From NCBI GenBank assembly GCA_038133505.1, contig JAYPTI010000036.1, positions 1-21,811 of the forward strand: 21,811 nucleotides of DNA, read 5' to 3'. Below, in pieces: positions 15,223 through 21,811 of the stretch. Origin of the DNA: JAYQUR01 sp038133505 (lineage in GTDB: Bacteria > Pseudomonadota > Alphaproteobacteria > MPNO01 > UBA830). A program made the position numbers and the translations under genes. Position 1 is the stretch's first letter. Each line of letters begins with the position of its first letter. The notes under the pieces are model-generated. The model saw only the letters and a program-made list of their open reading frames with translations, did not search any database and was not told the DNA's origin.

Positions 15223-15300
15223 CCGAAACTGCCCCGCTTATTGAGTGTGCGCGGAGAGTTTATCCGGTCGGATCGCCGGTCGTCGAGAAAGCGGCTCGGC

Positions 15301-15921
15301 TCAGTCTCTTTTGGGGGCGCCGACCTGCGACATCAGCTGTTCGAGCACCTCGTATGGCTGTGCGCCGACGACGCCGTAGCCGACCGCCACATAGGTCGGA
15401 ACGCCGGTGACGCCGTACTGCTGGGATTTCGCCCAGTCCTCGTCGACCGCCTCCTTGAAGGTGCGGTCCTCGAGCGCTTGCCGTGCGGCGTCGGCGTCGA
15501 GCCCGACGGATTTCACGGCGTCGAGCAGAACGTCCATGTCGCCGATGTTCTTGGATTCGACGAAGTAGGCGCGATAGAGCGCCTCATGCAGCCTGTCGCC
15601 GCCCTCCACCGTCTCGGCCCATTTGCCGAGTTCCTGCGCGAGGCGGCTGTTGTAAGTGTGCGTGCGGCGGCCGTAATCGAGGCCCTCGGCGTCCATGCGC
15701 GCCTTCATGTCGAGATACATCTTCTCGGGGTCGAGTCCGCGCTCGGCATAGAAGCCTGCCATCTCGCGCCCTTCAACGGGCGTGTCCGGGTGCAGCGGGA
15801 AATGGACGAATTTCACCTCGACGTCGAAGTTCTGCTTCAGCTTTTCAATTCGCACGGAACTGAGATAGCACCAGGGTCAGACGTAGTCGGTGAATACCTC
15901 TACCTTGATTGGGTCTGCCAT
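15301..15921 (-). CDS. DsbA/FrnE-like thiol oxidoreductase with in-frame TGA at the active-site Cys: putative selenoprotein (Sec15)
   Basis: A 206-codon thioredoxin-fold gene with an in-frame TGA at codon 15 (15879-15877). Before it stands MADPIKVEVFTDYV, behind it PWCYLSSVRIEKLKQ. Relatives of the DsbA/FrnE/2-hydroxychromene-2-carboxylate isomerase superfamily read DYVCPWCYLG here, so TGA replaces exactly the attacking Cys of CxxC and leaves UPWC with resolving Cys18. After it the frame is open to TGA 15301, with the helical insert and the cis-proline loop GVTGVPTYV (Pro175). ATG 15921 has a perfect AAGGAGG five bases upstream. A GTG at 15855 is open too but would drop strand 1 and the active site. 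A SECIS-like hairpin follows the TGA. No signal peptide, so cytoplasmic, FrnE-like. The alternative is a one-base nonsense mutation or sequencing error (TGC/TGT to TGA). Confidence 0.82.
15845..15863 (-). promoter_or_regulatory. Candidate bacterial SECIS hairpin
   Basis: On the coding (minus) strand UCAGUUC-CGUGC-GAAUUGA forms a 7-bp stem (one G-U pair) closing a 5-base loop. The loop begins 20 bases after the UGA and has G at its second base followed by U, matching the bacterial requirement for a short apical loop with G among the first two bases at about 16-37 bases from the UGA (E. coli fdhF uses G23-U24). Beyond a C-A mismatch the stem gains another U-A. It lies within codons, as bacterial SECIS elements do. 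Read by eye; no folding energy was computed. Confidence 0.6.
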
Positions 15922-15926
15922 TGCAG

Positions 15927-15933
15927 CCTCCTT
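15927..15933 (-). promoter_or_regulatory. Consensus Shine-Dalgarno of the putative selenoprotein gene
   Basis: AAGGAGG on the minus strand, five bases before ATG 15921. It fixes the start upstream of the TGA codon and therefore supports read-through of the TGA, because nothing between this ATG and the TGA (14 codons) would otherwise be worth translating. Confidence 0.85.
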
Positions 15934-15988
15934 GATGTGTGCGGCGAAGATGACATGGCAGCCCGACGGGCACAACCGCGAGACCGTG

Positions 15989-16654
15989 TCAGGCGCCGTC
16001 CGTATCGATCTGCTTGCGCCCGAAGGTCACGCGGACGCCGGACAGCGGCGGCGCTTCCGTTTCCCTGCCGAGCAGTCGGCCGATCCGGGCGAAAAGCGCG
16101 CGGATCGCGCGCCAGATTTTCGGCAGCAGCCAGATCGCGAGGAGGATGAACAGCACCAGCATTCCGATGAAAACAGCGGGGTTCGCCAGCGCGAGCCAGA
16201 GCCCGCCGATCACAGCGACGTCTTCGGTGACCGACGCCGTCCAGTTGGTGACCGGTTCGGGCGAGGTATTGATCATCAGCCGCGTGCCGGCCTTGATTGC
16301 GTGCGTCGTCGCGGTGAGGGCTGCGCCTCCCGCGCCGGCGATCAGCATCTCGCCGGTGCCGGCATCGGCAAAGACGGTCGCGGCCAGGACCGCGCCCGCG
16401 GGAATGCGGACGAAGGAGTGGATGGTGTCCCAGGCGGAATCGACCCCGGGAATCTTGTCGGCGAAGAATTCCACGACGTACATGGCGCCGGCCGCGGCGA
16501 TGACCCAGGGATTCTGGAGAACCTCGAGACCGGCCGGCAGGTCGACCGATCCCGTCGCGCCCATCAGCCCGAGGACCGCGCACGCGGCATAGAGATTCAG
16601 GCCGCTGGCCCACGCTGCGCCCATCGAGAGCGCGATAAGTGCGGTAATGTCCAT
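15989..16654 (-). CDS. DUF4126 family integral membrane protein
   Basis: A 221-residue membrane protein starting MDITALIALSMGAAWASGLNLYAA. The early GLNLYA, the FADKIPGVDSAWDTIHSFVR stretch, glycine/alanine-rich hydrophobic segments and a terminal hydrophobic segment before a basic tail (WRAIRALFARIGRLLGR) fit the DUF4126 family, proteins of unknown function in the inner membrane. ATG 16654 was chosen; the open frame runs far upstream but only antisense to the D-amino-acid dehydrogenase gene. It is the first gene of the minus-strand group, 67 bases before the putative selenoprotein gene, so it may share a promoter with it. Nothing in the sequence links its function to the oxidoreductases downstream. 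Confidence 0.8.
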   Translation of the reverse strand: MDITALIALSMGAAWASGLNLYAACAVLGLMGATGSVDLPAGLEVLQNPWVIAAAGAMYVVEFFADKIPGVDSAWDTIHSFVRIPAGAVLAATVFADAGTGEMLIAGAGGAALTATTHAIKAGTRLMINTSPEPVTNWTASVTEDVAVIGGLWLALANPAVFIGMLVLFILLAIWLLPKIWRAIRALFARIGRLLGRETEAPPLSGVRVTFGRKQIDTDGA

Positions 16655-16747
16655 CCGATCCCGAACTCCACTTGGGAAAACTTCGAAGAGGGATATAGGT
16701 ATTTTTTCCGGAATCCCCATAAAATCGCACGAAAGCAGGGCGCCGGT
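16655..16747. promoter_or_regulatory. Divergent promoter region between the DUF4126 and D-amino-acid dehydrogenase genes
   Basis: Ninety-three bases between two divergent starts, with the most AT-rich stretch of the neighbourhood (GGATATAGGTATTTTTTCC around 16691-16709). On the plus strand TTGGGA (16672-16677), 16 bases and TATAGG (16694-16699) make a weak sigma70-like pair. No clear dyad for a regulator is seen. Promoter assignment is tentative. Confidence 0.4.
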
Positions 16748-18007
16748 GTGACCGAAACGACTGAAAACAAAAGACATTTCACGATCCTGGGGGCAGGCGT
16801 TGTCGGGTTGTGCTGTGCTGCATGGCTGCAGCGGGACGGGCACCGTGTCACGCTTATCGACCGCCTCGATCCCGGGGCGGGGACGTCGTTCGGCAATGCC
16901 GGTCTGATCCAGGTAGATGCCATCGTGCCGATCGCGACGCCGGGCCTGCTCCGGCGGATTCCGGGCATGCTGCTCGACCCGACCGAGCCGCTTGTCCTGC
17001 GCTGGCGGTATCTCCACCGAATTTCGCCATGGCTTGCCCGGTTCGCGCTTGCGTCGCGGCCGGCGAGTGTCGCACGCCTTTCGGCCGCCATCGCATCGCT
17101 GCTCGAAGAATCGGCCGATGCCTGGCGGGTGCTCGTCGATGCGGCGAGCGCCGGGGACGTCTGGCGGCAGTCGGGGGAAATCCAGGTCTACCGGACGAAA
17201 GCTGCCTGGGACGCAGCGGTGCCGACGCACGATATGCGCCGCCGGTTCGGCGCGAAGCTCGAGGAGGTTTCCCCCGACGAGATGCGCCAGCTCGAGCCGG
17301 CGCTGTCGTCCGATCTCTATCGCGGGCTGTTCGCGCCCGACGCCAACTCCCTGACCCACCCGTTGCACCTGTCCGAGCGTCTTGCAGACCTGATCCGGAG
17401 GAACGGCGGCACGATCCTGCGGGAAAACGTCACCGGAATCGTCTGCGGCGGAGACGGCGAGGCGGAGCGGATCGTGACCGACGGCGGCGAACACGCGGTC
17501 GATGCGCTCGTTATTGCGGCCGGTGCATTTTCCCGGCCGTTCGCCAGGTCCTTGGGCGCCCGCGTACCGCTCGATACAGAACGCGGATATCATCTCTGGC
17601 TGTCCGATCCCGGCATCGAATTGCGCCGGCCGATCCTGATCGGAGACCACCGTTTCGGGGTCGTGCCGATGACCGGCGGCATCCGTCTCGCCGGCATGGC
17701 GGAGCTTGCCGGGCTGGACCTCCCGCCATACTGGGACCGCGCCGACATGCTCGGCCGCCTGGCGAAGCGCTTCGTCCCCGATCTCCGTCTCGACGGCGCG
17801 GAGCGGTGGATGGGCTACCGTCCCTCGATGCCGGACAGTCTCCCGGTAATCGGGCGTGCGCCGGGTCGCCGGGATGTCTATCTTGCGTTCGGTCACGGCC
17901 ACCTGGGCCTGACGATGGGAAGCGTCACCGGACGGCTCATCGCCGATCTGGCGGCCGGTCGTACGCCCGGTGTCGATCTCGCGCCGTTCCGGGCGGATCG
18001 GTTCTAG
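16748..18007 (+). CDS. D-amino-acid dehydrogenase-like FAD oxidoreductase (DadA family)
   Basis: A 419-residue flavoprotein of the DAO/DadA superfamily. The dinucleotide loop LGAGVVGLCCAAWLQRDGH (14-32) is followed by IDRLDPGAGTSFGNAGLI, the FAD-binding signature of DadA-type dehydrogenases; near the C-terminus GYRPSMPDSLPVIGR and FGHGHLGLTMG close the FAD site. It would deaminate a D-amino acid or secondary amine to the 2-oxo acid or imine, passing electrons to the respiratory chain. The start is GTG 16748 with AGCAGGG upstream; the open frame extends about 860 bases further but only antisense to the DUF4126 gene. It is followed after 33 bases by an Ldh_2-family dehydrogenase, suggesting one pathway. 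Confidence 0.9.
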   Translation: MTETTENKRHFTILGAGVVGLCCAAWLQRDGHRVTLIDRLDPGAGTSFGNAGLIQVDAIVPIATPGLLRRIPGMLLDPTEPLVLRWRYLHRISPWLARFALASRPASVARLSAAIASLLEESADAWRVLVDAASAGDVWRQSGEIQVYRTKAAWDAAVPTHDMRRRFGAKLEEVSPDEMRQLEPALSSDLYRGLFAPDANSLTHPLHLSERLADLIRRNGGTILRENVTGIVCGGDGEAERIVTDGGEHAVDALVIAAGAFSRPFARSLGARVPLDTERGYHLWLSDPGIELRRPILIGDHRFGVVPMTGGIRLAGMAELAGLDLPPYWDRADMLGRLAKRFVPDLRLDGAERWMGYRPSMPDSLPVIGRAPGRRDVYLAFGHGHLGLTMGSVTGRLIADLAAGRTPGVDLAPFRADRF

Positions 18008-18040
18008 AAAGAACGAAAAAGAAAAGAGGAGACGATTGAG

Positions 18041-19108
18041 ATGATCATCTTTCCCGATCCGTTGACGGAACTGGTCGCCGCGATATTCGAGCGGATGGGA
18101 AGCCCGCGTGACGAAGCGGTGCTGGTGGCGGCCTCGCTGGTCAAGGCGAACCTGATGGGACACGACAGCCATGGGGTAGGGCTGGTGTCGACCTACGTGC
18201 GCCACTATCGCGAGGGACTTCTCAAACCGGGAACCGCCGCCGAACTGGCCAAGGACGACGGCGCGATCCTGATGTTCGACGGCGGCCGGGGCTTCGGTCG
18301 CCGAGTCGGGGGCGAGGCGATGGACGCGGCGGTTTCCCGGTGCCGGGAGACGGGCGTCGTGCTGATGACGCTTCGCAACGCGCACCACATCGGGCGCGTC
18401 GGCGCCTACGGCGAAATCGCACAGGCTGCTGGCTTCATCTCGCTGCATTTCGTCAACGTCGTCGACCATTTGCCGTCGGTCGCGCCGTGGGGCGGCGGCG
18501 AGGCGCGTTTCGTCACCAATCCCGTCTGTATCGCGGTCCCGGGCACGGAGGCGACGCCGCCGACGCTGCTCGACATGGCGACGAGCCGGATCGCGATGGG
18601 CAAGGCGCGGGTGGCGCTGTCCAAGGGGCAGCAGATGGAAAAGGGCCTGATGCTGGATGCGAACGGCCAGCCGACCACGGACCCCGCCGTGATGTACGCC
18701 GATCCGCGCGGCGCGCTGCTGCCGTTCGGCGAACACAAGGGATCGGGGCTGGCGCTGATGTGCGAACTGCTGGCCGGCGGGCTCTCGGGCGGCGGCACGA
18801 TCCAGCCCGAAAATCCCCGGCGTCATTCGATCATCAACAACATGTTCGGGATCGTCGTCGACCCGGCGCGGCTGGTCGACATCTATTGGCTGCGCGCCGA
18901 AATCGACGCGACGATCACCTACGTCAAATCGGCGCGCGAAGCGGAGCCCGGAAAGCCGGTGATTGTCGCGGGCGACCCGGAACGCGCGCGCACGGCGGAG
19001 CGGTCTGCGGGCGGGATAGATATCAACGACGAGGCCTGGGAAGAAATGCTCGCGTCTGCGATCGGGCTCGGGCTCGACGAGGGCGAAATCGACAGACTGA
19101 TCGGCTGA
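18041..19108 (+). CDS. Ldh_2 (malate/L-lactate dehydrogenase-type) family oxidoreductase
   Basis: A 355-residue NAD(P)-dependent enzyme of the Ldh_2 family (YlbC/DpkA/ureidoglycolate dehydrogenase group). GHDSHGVGLV (40-49) holds the conserved catalytic His of this family; HHIGRVGAYGEIAQAAG, PFGEHKGSGLALM and SGGGTIQPENPRRHSIINN are further family stretches. ATG 18041 follows AAGAGGAGACGATTGAG. Members reduce 2-oxo acids or cyclic imines such as delta1-piperideine-2-carboxylate and delta1-pyrroline-2-carboxylate. Directly behind a DadA-like gene it could reduce the imine or oxo acid that enzyme makes, turning a D-amino acid into its L form or a hydroxy acid. This pairing is an inference; specificity is not visible. 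Confidence 0.9.
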   Translation: MIIFPDPLTELVAAIFERMGSPRDEAVLVAASLVKANLMGHDSHGVGLVSTYVRHYREGLLKPGTAAELAKDDGAILMFDGGRGFGRRVGGEAMDAAVSRCRETGVVLMTLRNAHHIGRVGAYGEIAQAAGFISLHFVNVVDHLPSVAPWGGGEARFVTNPVCIAVPGTEATPPTLLDMATSRIAMGKARVALSKGQQMEKGLMLDANGQPTTDPAVMYADPRGALLPFGEHKGSGLALMCELLAGGLSGGGTIQPENPRRHSIINNMFGIVVDPARLVDIYWLRAEIDATITYVKSAREAEPGKPVIVAGDPERARTAERSAGGIDINDEAWEEMLASAIGLGLDEGEIDRLIG

Positions 19109-19121
19109 CCGGCACCGTCGC

Positions 19122-19448
19122 CTATCCTTTCTTCAGGTACGGGATCGTGCCGGCGATGTCGCTGTCGTCGATAACGCGGAACCAGCTGTTGCTTCCCGCC
19201 TGGCGCGCTTCGCCGTAGGGCGCGTATTCGGAATCGTTCTTGAACGCCATGAACGCTTCCATCGACGGGAACTCGACGATGCCCAGCAGGGTACTGTCAT
19301 GCCCGTCGCCCTCGACGGTCGTGATATTGCCGCTGCGGGCGAGGTACTTGCCGCCGTGCTTGTGCACGATGGCGTGGACGTTGGCGCCGTAGCCCTGGAT
19401 CCAGCTGTCTTCTGTGACGCGAACGTCCGCGACGAGATATACCGGCAT
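19122..19448 (-). CDS. DUF1330 family protein
   Basis: A 108-residue ferredoxin-like alpha/beta protein. It starts MPVYLVADVRVTEDSWIQGY and has HGGKYLARSG, VEFPSMEAFMAFKNDSEYAP and a final strand around WFRVIDD. The pattern of a first strand, a Y-x-x-x-V/A helix, GGKYL-x-R-G and a V-EFPS-x-E-A-x-x-F/W helix is the DUF1330 signature (dimeric alpha-beta barrel). Function in this family is unknown; many members lie near catabolic oxidoreductases. ATG 19448 has GAGGAAGC just upstream. The gene is convergent with the Ldh_2 gene, 13 bases apart, with no evident terminator between them. Confidence 0.88.
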   Translation of the reverse strand: MPVYLVADVRVTEDSWIQGYGANVHAIVHKHGGKYLARSGNITTVEGDGHDSTLLGIVEFPSMEAFMAFKNDSEYAPYGEARQAGSNSWFRVIDDSDIAGTIPYLKKG

Positions 19449-19486
19449 TGCTTCCTCACAATTCCTGTTTCGACGAGTTCTACCTC

Positions 19487-19504
19487 TCGACGCTAGAGCG
19501 TCGA
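19487..19504. terminator. Perfect inverted repeat (possible terminator stem or operator)
   Basis: TCGACGC-TAGA-GCGTCGA is a perfect 7-bp stem with a four-base loop, between the DUF748 stop (19533) and the DUF1330 start (19448). No T-run follows in either direction, so an intrinsic terminator is not certain; a regulator dyad or Rho-related stem is equally possible. Confidence 0.4.
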
Positions 19505-19532
19505 TGGCTTGCGATGCAATCCCCGGACGCCG

Positions 19533-21811
19533 CTAAATCTTGACGTCTACACGCGGCATTGCGCCGTCGGCGGTATCGATTTCGGGAGAACAGGCGAACA
19601 GGCGGGCCGGCGCGATGCCGTAGACCTGGGTGAGCCGGGCGATGACCGCTTCGGTTCGGTGTTGCGCCAGCTCGACCGCTTTTGCGTCGGCCGTGCCCTT
19701 GTCCTTCGCAGCGAAAAACGCAACGTCGGCGGCTGTCGTCGTGCCGCAGACGGACGGCGTTTCGTCGGCGTCCTTTCGAAGATAGGTTCCGATTTCCGCG
19801 ATACGGTCGGTCAATTCCGGCGTCAGTGCGGCGGACCCCGGATCGAAGGCCAGCGGCTTGATGGCGATCTTGGAGTTTCCGACCGCGTCAACGACGGCGA
19901 AGACCGCGCCCAGCGGAAACGCGATCTTGACCGCGGTGAAGAGCGTATCCTTGAGGAAGTTGCCGACCGCCTGACCGATGGCGTCGCTCAGATCGAACTT
20001 GGGATCGGTCAACGAACCGCGCACCGGGATCGACAGCTTGATAATGCCCTTGTCGTCCTGGAGGAGGGAGAGCCCCGTTTCGATCGGCGGCGCGGATTCC
20101 TTCGTCTTGCGGCGGTCGCCTTCCTTCGGGGACGCGGCGCCGGACGGGTCCTGAAGCTGCATCTTGCTGATGACGATCGCCGACTTCGCGTCGAGCGCAT
20201 TGGCGTCGATCGTCAGGTCGATCTTGGCGTCCGCGCGGCCTTGTTTCACCGCGCGTTTCAGGGCCGCCTCCAGATAGGGGTTGAACTTGAACAACTCGAT
20301 ACTGTCGAAGCTCAGCGCGACTTTCGCCGAGACCTTTTCGATATCGGGCTTGAAGGTGCCGCGGCCGGTTATCCGGCCGTAGCTGCCGAGGTCGACCGAG
20401 AGGTCGATACCGGCATCCGAGTCCGGCCTGCCGGTATCGATACCGGTAACTTCCATGTTCAGCGCCGTCGTCTCCAGCTCCAGCGCGGGCTTCGTCGAAT
20501 TGTCGACGAAGACGATCTTCGCGTCCGGGAGGCTGACGCGCTCGATGCGGATGCGACCGGGCGATGCCTGAGCGGCTCGGTCTTTCTCCGATGCTCCCGA
20601 AGATTCGGTACGCCCTTCGCCGGTTTCTGTCGCCGGCAGGACGAGATCTCCGGCCGCGTCGCGGACAAGTCTGACGACGGCGCCGTCGCCGCGGATGTTG
20701 CCGACGGACACACCGAGCCCATCCCGCAAGGCCACGTTCGTTGCATCGATGGATCCGAGGGCTGCGCGAAAGCCGTCTTGCGCGGCGGCAGCTGGTTCGA
20801 CGGATAGGCCCGTCATCGACAGCCGGGCGATGGCGGCGTCTTGCCCTGCGAGCGAAATCTTCTCTGCCCGAAGGTCCTGCATCGCCGCGACGACTGCGCC
20901 GTCTCGGTCGCCCAGCCGGACGGTCGTCCCGGCAAGACGGAAGGCGCCGTCTGCCCGGATTCCGGTTTCGGCGGATTTCGACCCGGCGCTTCCGGTCCAG
21001 GAGAGACTTCCCATTGCGACTTCGAGGGCGCGCGACGGCATGGATATATCCGCGCGCTTGCCGTCGAGAGTTCCGTCGACCTTCCAGGCTGCGCCCGTAT
21101 CGGCATTCCCGTCGAGCCGGGCCGTTCCCGACCAAGCGACCGTTTCGTTCCGGGCAACCCACGCGCCGTCAGGCGATTGCGCGCGCGCGTCCGCGAGGGC
21201 GAGGGGCCCGGCGACGGCGAAGGTGAGACTACCGTCCGCCGTTCTGTTGAAACGGACTTCGTTGTTCTTGCCCGAGAATGAGGCAGCACTGCCCTTGACC
21301 CCGGACGCGGGGAGCGAGAAATCGAAGCTGCCCGCGTCAACGTCCGCGCGGGTCTTTGCCGAGATCGACCCGTCGCCAGTCAGCGCAAGCTGGAGTTCCC
21401 GATAGGCGAGCTTGAGAGATTCCGCGCCGAAACGCTCGACGCCCGCCTGCCTTATAGAGCCGTCGAGCTTCGTCACCGACGCTTCGCCGCTGACGTCCCC
21501 TGACAGATCCGCGGTATTCGGCGGCAGGCTCAACCGGAGGCGGGCGGATGTCCGGAGTTCCTGGCCGGATACCGTGATGCCGGAATCGGGCTGCATCAGC
21601 TCCGACTTCGACAGGCTGGCGTTCAACATGCCGGTAATGCCGCCTGATTTTCCGTCGCGCGACGGCGAGAAGACGATACCGCTTTCGTCCGTCGCAAATG
21701 TTGCGGAAGCGCTGCTCACGCGGGTATCGGATGCGAGGTTCGTGAACCCGAAACGGGAGGCCGCCGCGACGCCCGACGCAAGCCGGCCGCCCGACACGCC
21801 GGCCATGATGG
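19533..21811 (-). CDS. DUF748 / AsmA-like envelope protein, C-terminal part (5' end outside window)
   Basis: At least 757 residues are in the window; the frame runs off the right end and Met at 21806 is probably internal. The bulk is a repetitive beta-rich protein with short alternating segments such as LDGSIRQAGVERFGAESLKL and VRLGDRDGAVVAAMQDLRAE, as in AsmA-like/DUF748 proteins that form long beta grooves in the periplasm and are linked to lipid transport to the outer membrane. KFNPYLEAALKRAVKQGRAD and SLTDPKFDLSDAIGQAVGNF are recognisable DUF748 stretches. The end (LAFDPGSAALTPELTDRIAEI to RLFACSPEID) resembles an OmpA-like fold with two Cys (VCGTT and FACSP) that may form a disulphide. 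The N-terminal anchor is not seen. Confidence 0.82.
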   Translation of the reverse strand, partial: IMAGVSGGRLASGVAAASRFGFTNLASDTRVSSASATFATDESGIVFSPSRDGKSGGITGMLNASLSKSELMQPDSGITVSGQELRTSARLRLSLPPNTADLSGDVSGEASVTKLDGSIRQAGVERFGAESLKLAYRELQLALTGDGSISAKTRADVDAGSFDFSLPASGVKGSAASFSGKNNEVRFNRTADGSLTFAVAGPLALADARAQSPDGAWVARNETVAWSGTARLDGNADTGAAWKVDGTLDGKRADISMPSRALEVAMGSLSWTGSAGSKSAETGIRADGAFRLAGTTVRLGDRDGAVVAAMQDLRAEKISLAGQDAAIARLSMTGLSVEPAAAAQDGFRAALGSIDATNVALRDGLGVSVGNIRGDGAVVRLVRDAAGDLVLPATETGEGRTESSGASEKDRAAQASPGRIRIERVSLPDAKIVFVDNSTKPALELETTALNMEVTGIDTGRPDSDAGIDLSVDLGSYGRITGRGTFKPDIEKVSAKVALSFDSIELFKFNPYLEAALKRAVKQGRADAKIDLTIDANALDAKSAIVISKMQLQDPSGAASPKEGDRRKTKESAPPIETGLSLLQDDKGIIKLSIPVRGSLTDPKFDLSDAIGQAVGNFLKDTLFTAVKIAFPLGAVFAVVDAVGNSKIAIKPLAFDPGSAALTPELTDRIAEIGTYLRKDADETPSVCGTTTAADVAFFAAKDKGTADAKAVELAQHRTEAVIARLTQVYGIAPARLFACSPEIDTADGAMPRVDVKI

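Noticed and set aside
15301..15855. Conventional start of the DsbA-like gene at GTG 15855
   Set aside because: It removes the first beta strand and both active-site residues and has no Shine-Dalgarno; ATG 15921 with AAGGAGG is far better.
15301..15921. DsbA-like gene as a simple pseudogene
   Set aside because: Only one stop is present, exactly at the redox Cys, with an otherwise intact frame and a hairpin of SECIS type. Sequencing error cannot be excluded and is listed as the refutation test.
15890..16747. N-terminal extension of the D-amino-acid dehydrogenase
   Set aside because: Antisense to the DUF4126 membrane protein, while GTG 16748 sits directly before the FAD-binding start.
15989..18826. 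945-codon minus-strand open frame extending the DUF4126 gene upstream
   Set aside because: The extension is antisense to the D-amino-acid dehydrogenase and Ldh_2 genes and shows low-complexity, Arg-rich shadow sequence; real start is ATG 16654.
1..21811. Mobile element, phage, CRISPR, tRNA or rRNA content
   Set aside because: No transposase, integrase, direct-repeat array or RNA gene sequence was recognised on either strand.

Overview
The window is GC-rich, densely coded, and has no RNA genes, insertion sequences, integrases, phage genes or CRISPR arrays. Codon use, short AGGAG-type ribosome binding sites, overlapping genes and protein types (acyl-CoA, SDR, LLM, GMC, PhyH, DUF1330 and DUF4126 families) suggest an aerobic heterotrophic proteobacterium, most likely an alphaproteobacterium. 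This placement is inferred from style and was not tested. No gap without a gene exceeds about 100 bases.

Layout. (1) 1-4197, plus strand: the tail of an alpha/beta hydrolase, an acyl-CoA dehydrogenase-like protein, an acyl-CoA ligase and an MFS exporter. (2) 9993-4200, minus strand: a compact seven-gene operon in the order CoA-transferase-like A and B subunits, 4,5-dihydroxyphthalate-decarboxylase-like protein, hotdog thioesterase, two paralogous SDRs and an LLM-type flavin oxidoreductase. A run of 10 N interrupts the last gene and looks like an unmerged contig overlap. Groups 1 and 2 together read as one catabolic island: activate an acid to its CoA ester, oxidise or cleave it, decarboxylate, release CoA. 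The substrate is unknown. (3) 10034-12591, plus strand: a lipocalin-like protein, a zinc-free MDR reductase and a stand-alone MetE-type zinc barrel. (4) 16654-12596, minus strand: a DUF4126 membrane protein, a DsbA/FrnE-like thioredoxin-fold protein, a GMC oxidoreductase, a PhyH-type dioxygenase and a 58-residue RHH-like protein. (5) 16748-19108, plus strand: a D-amino-acid dehydrogenase-like flavoprotein and an Ldh_2-family dehydrogenase. (6) 19122-21811, minus strand: a DUF1330 protein and the C-terminal part of a DUF748 (AsmA-like) envelope protein.

Most notable point. The DsbA/FrnE-like gene at 15921-15301 has an in-frame TGA exactly where the first cysteine of the CPWC active site belongs. 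It reads TDYV-TGA-PWCYL, has a perfect Shine-Dalgarno, and the remaining 191 codons are open. A 7-bp stem with loop CGUGC, carrying G-U as in bacterial SECIS loops, begins about 19 bases after the TGA. This fits a selenocysteine (UxxC) thiol oxidoreductase. No conventional gene caller would find its true start, because it would begin at a downstream GTG and lose the active site. No selenocysteine machinery lies in the window.

Other points worth a look: the acyl-CoA dehydrogenase homologue lacks the usual catalytic Glu; the CoA-transferase-like B subunit lacks the expected catalytic Glu region; both SDRs have Thr at the catalytic Ser position; and the MetE-type barrel keeps its zinc ligands but lacks the MetE N-terminal half.
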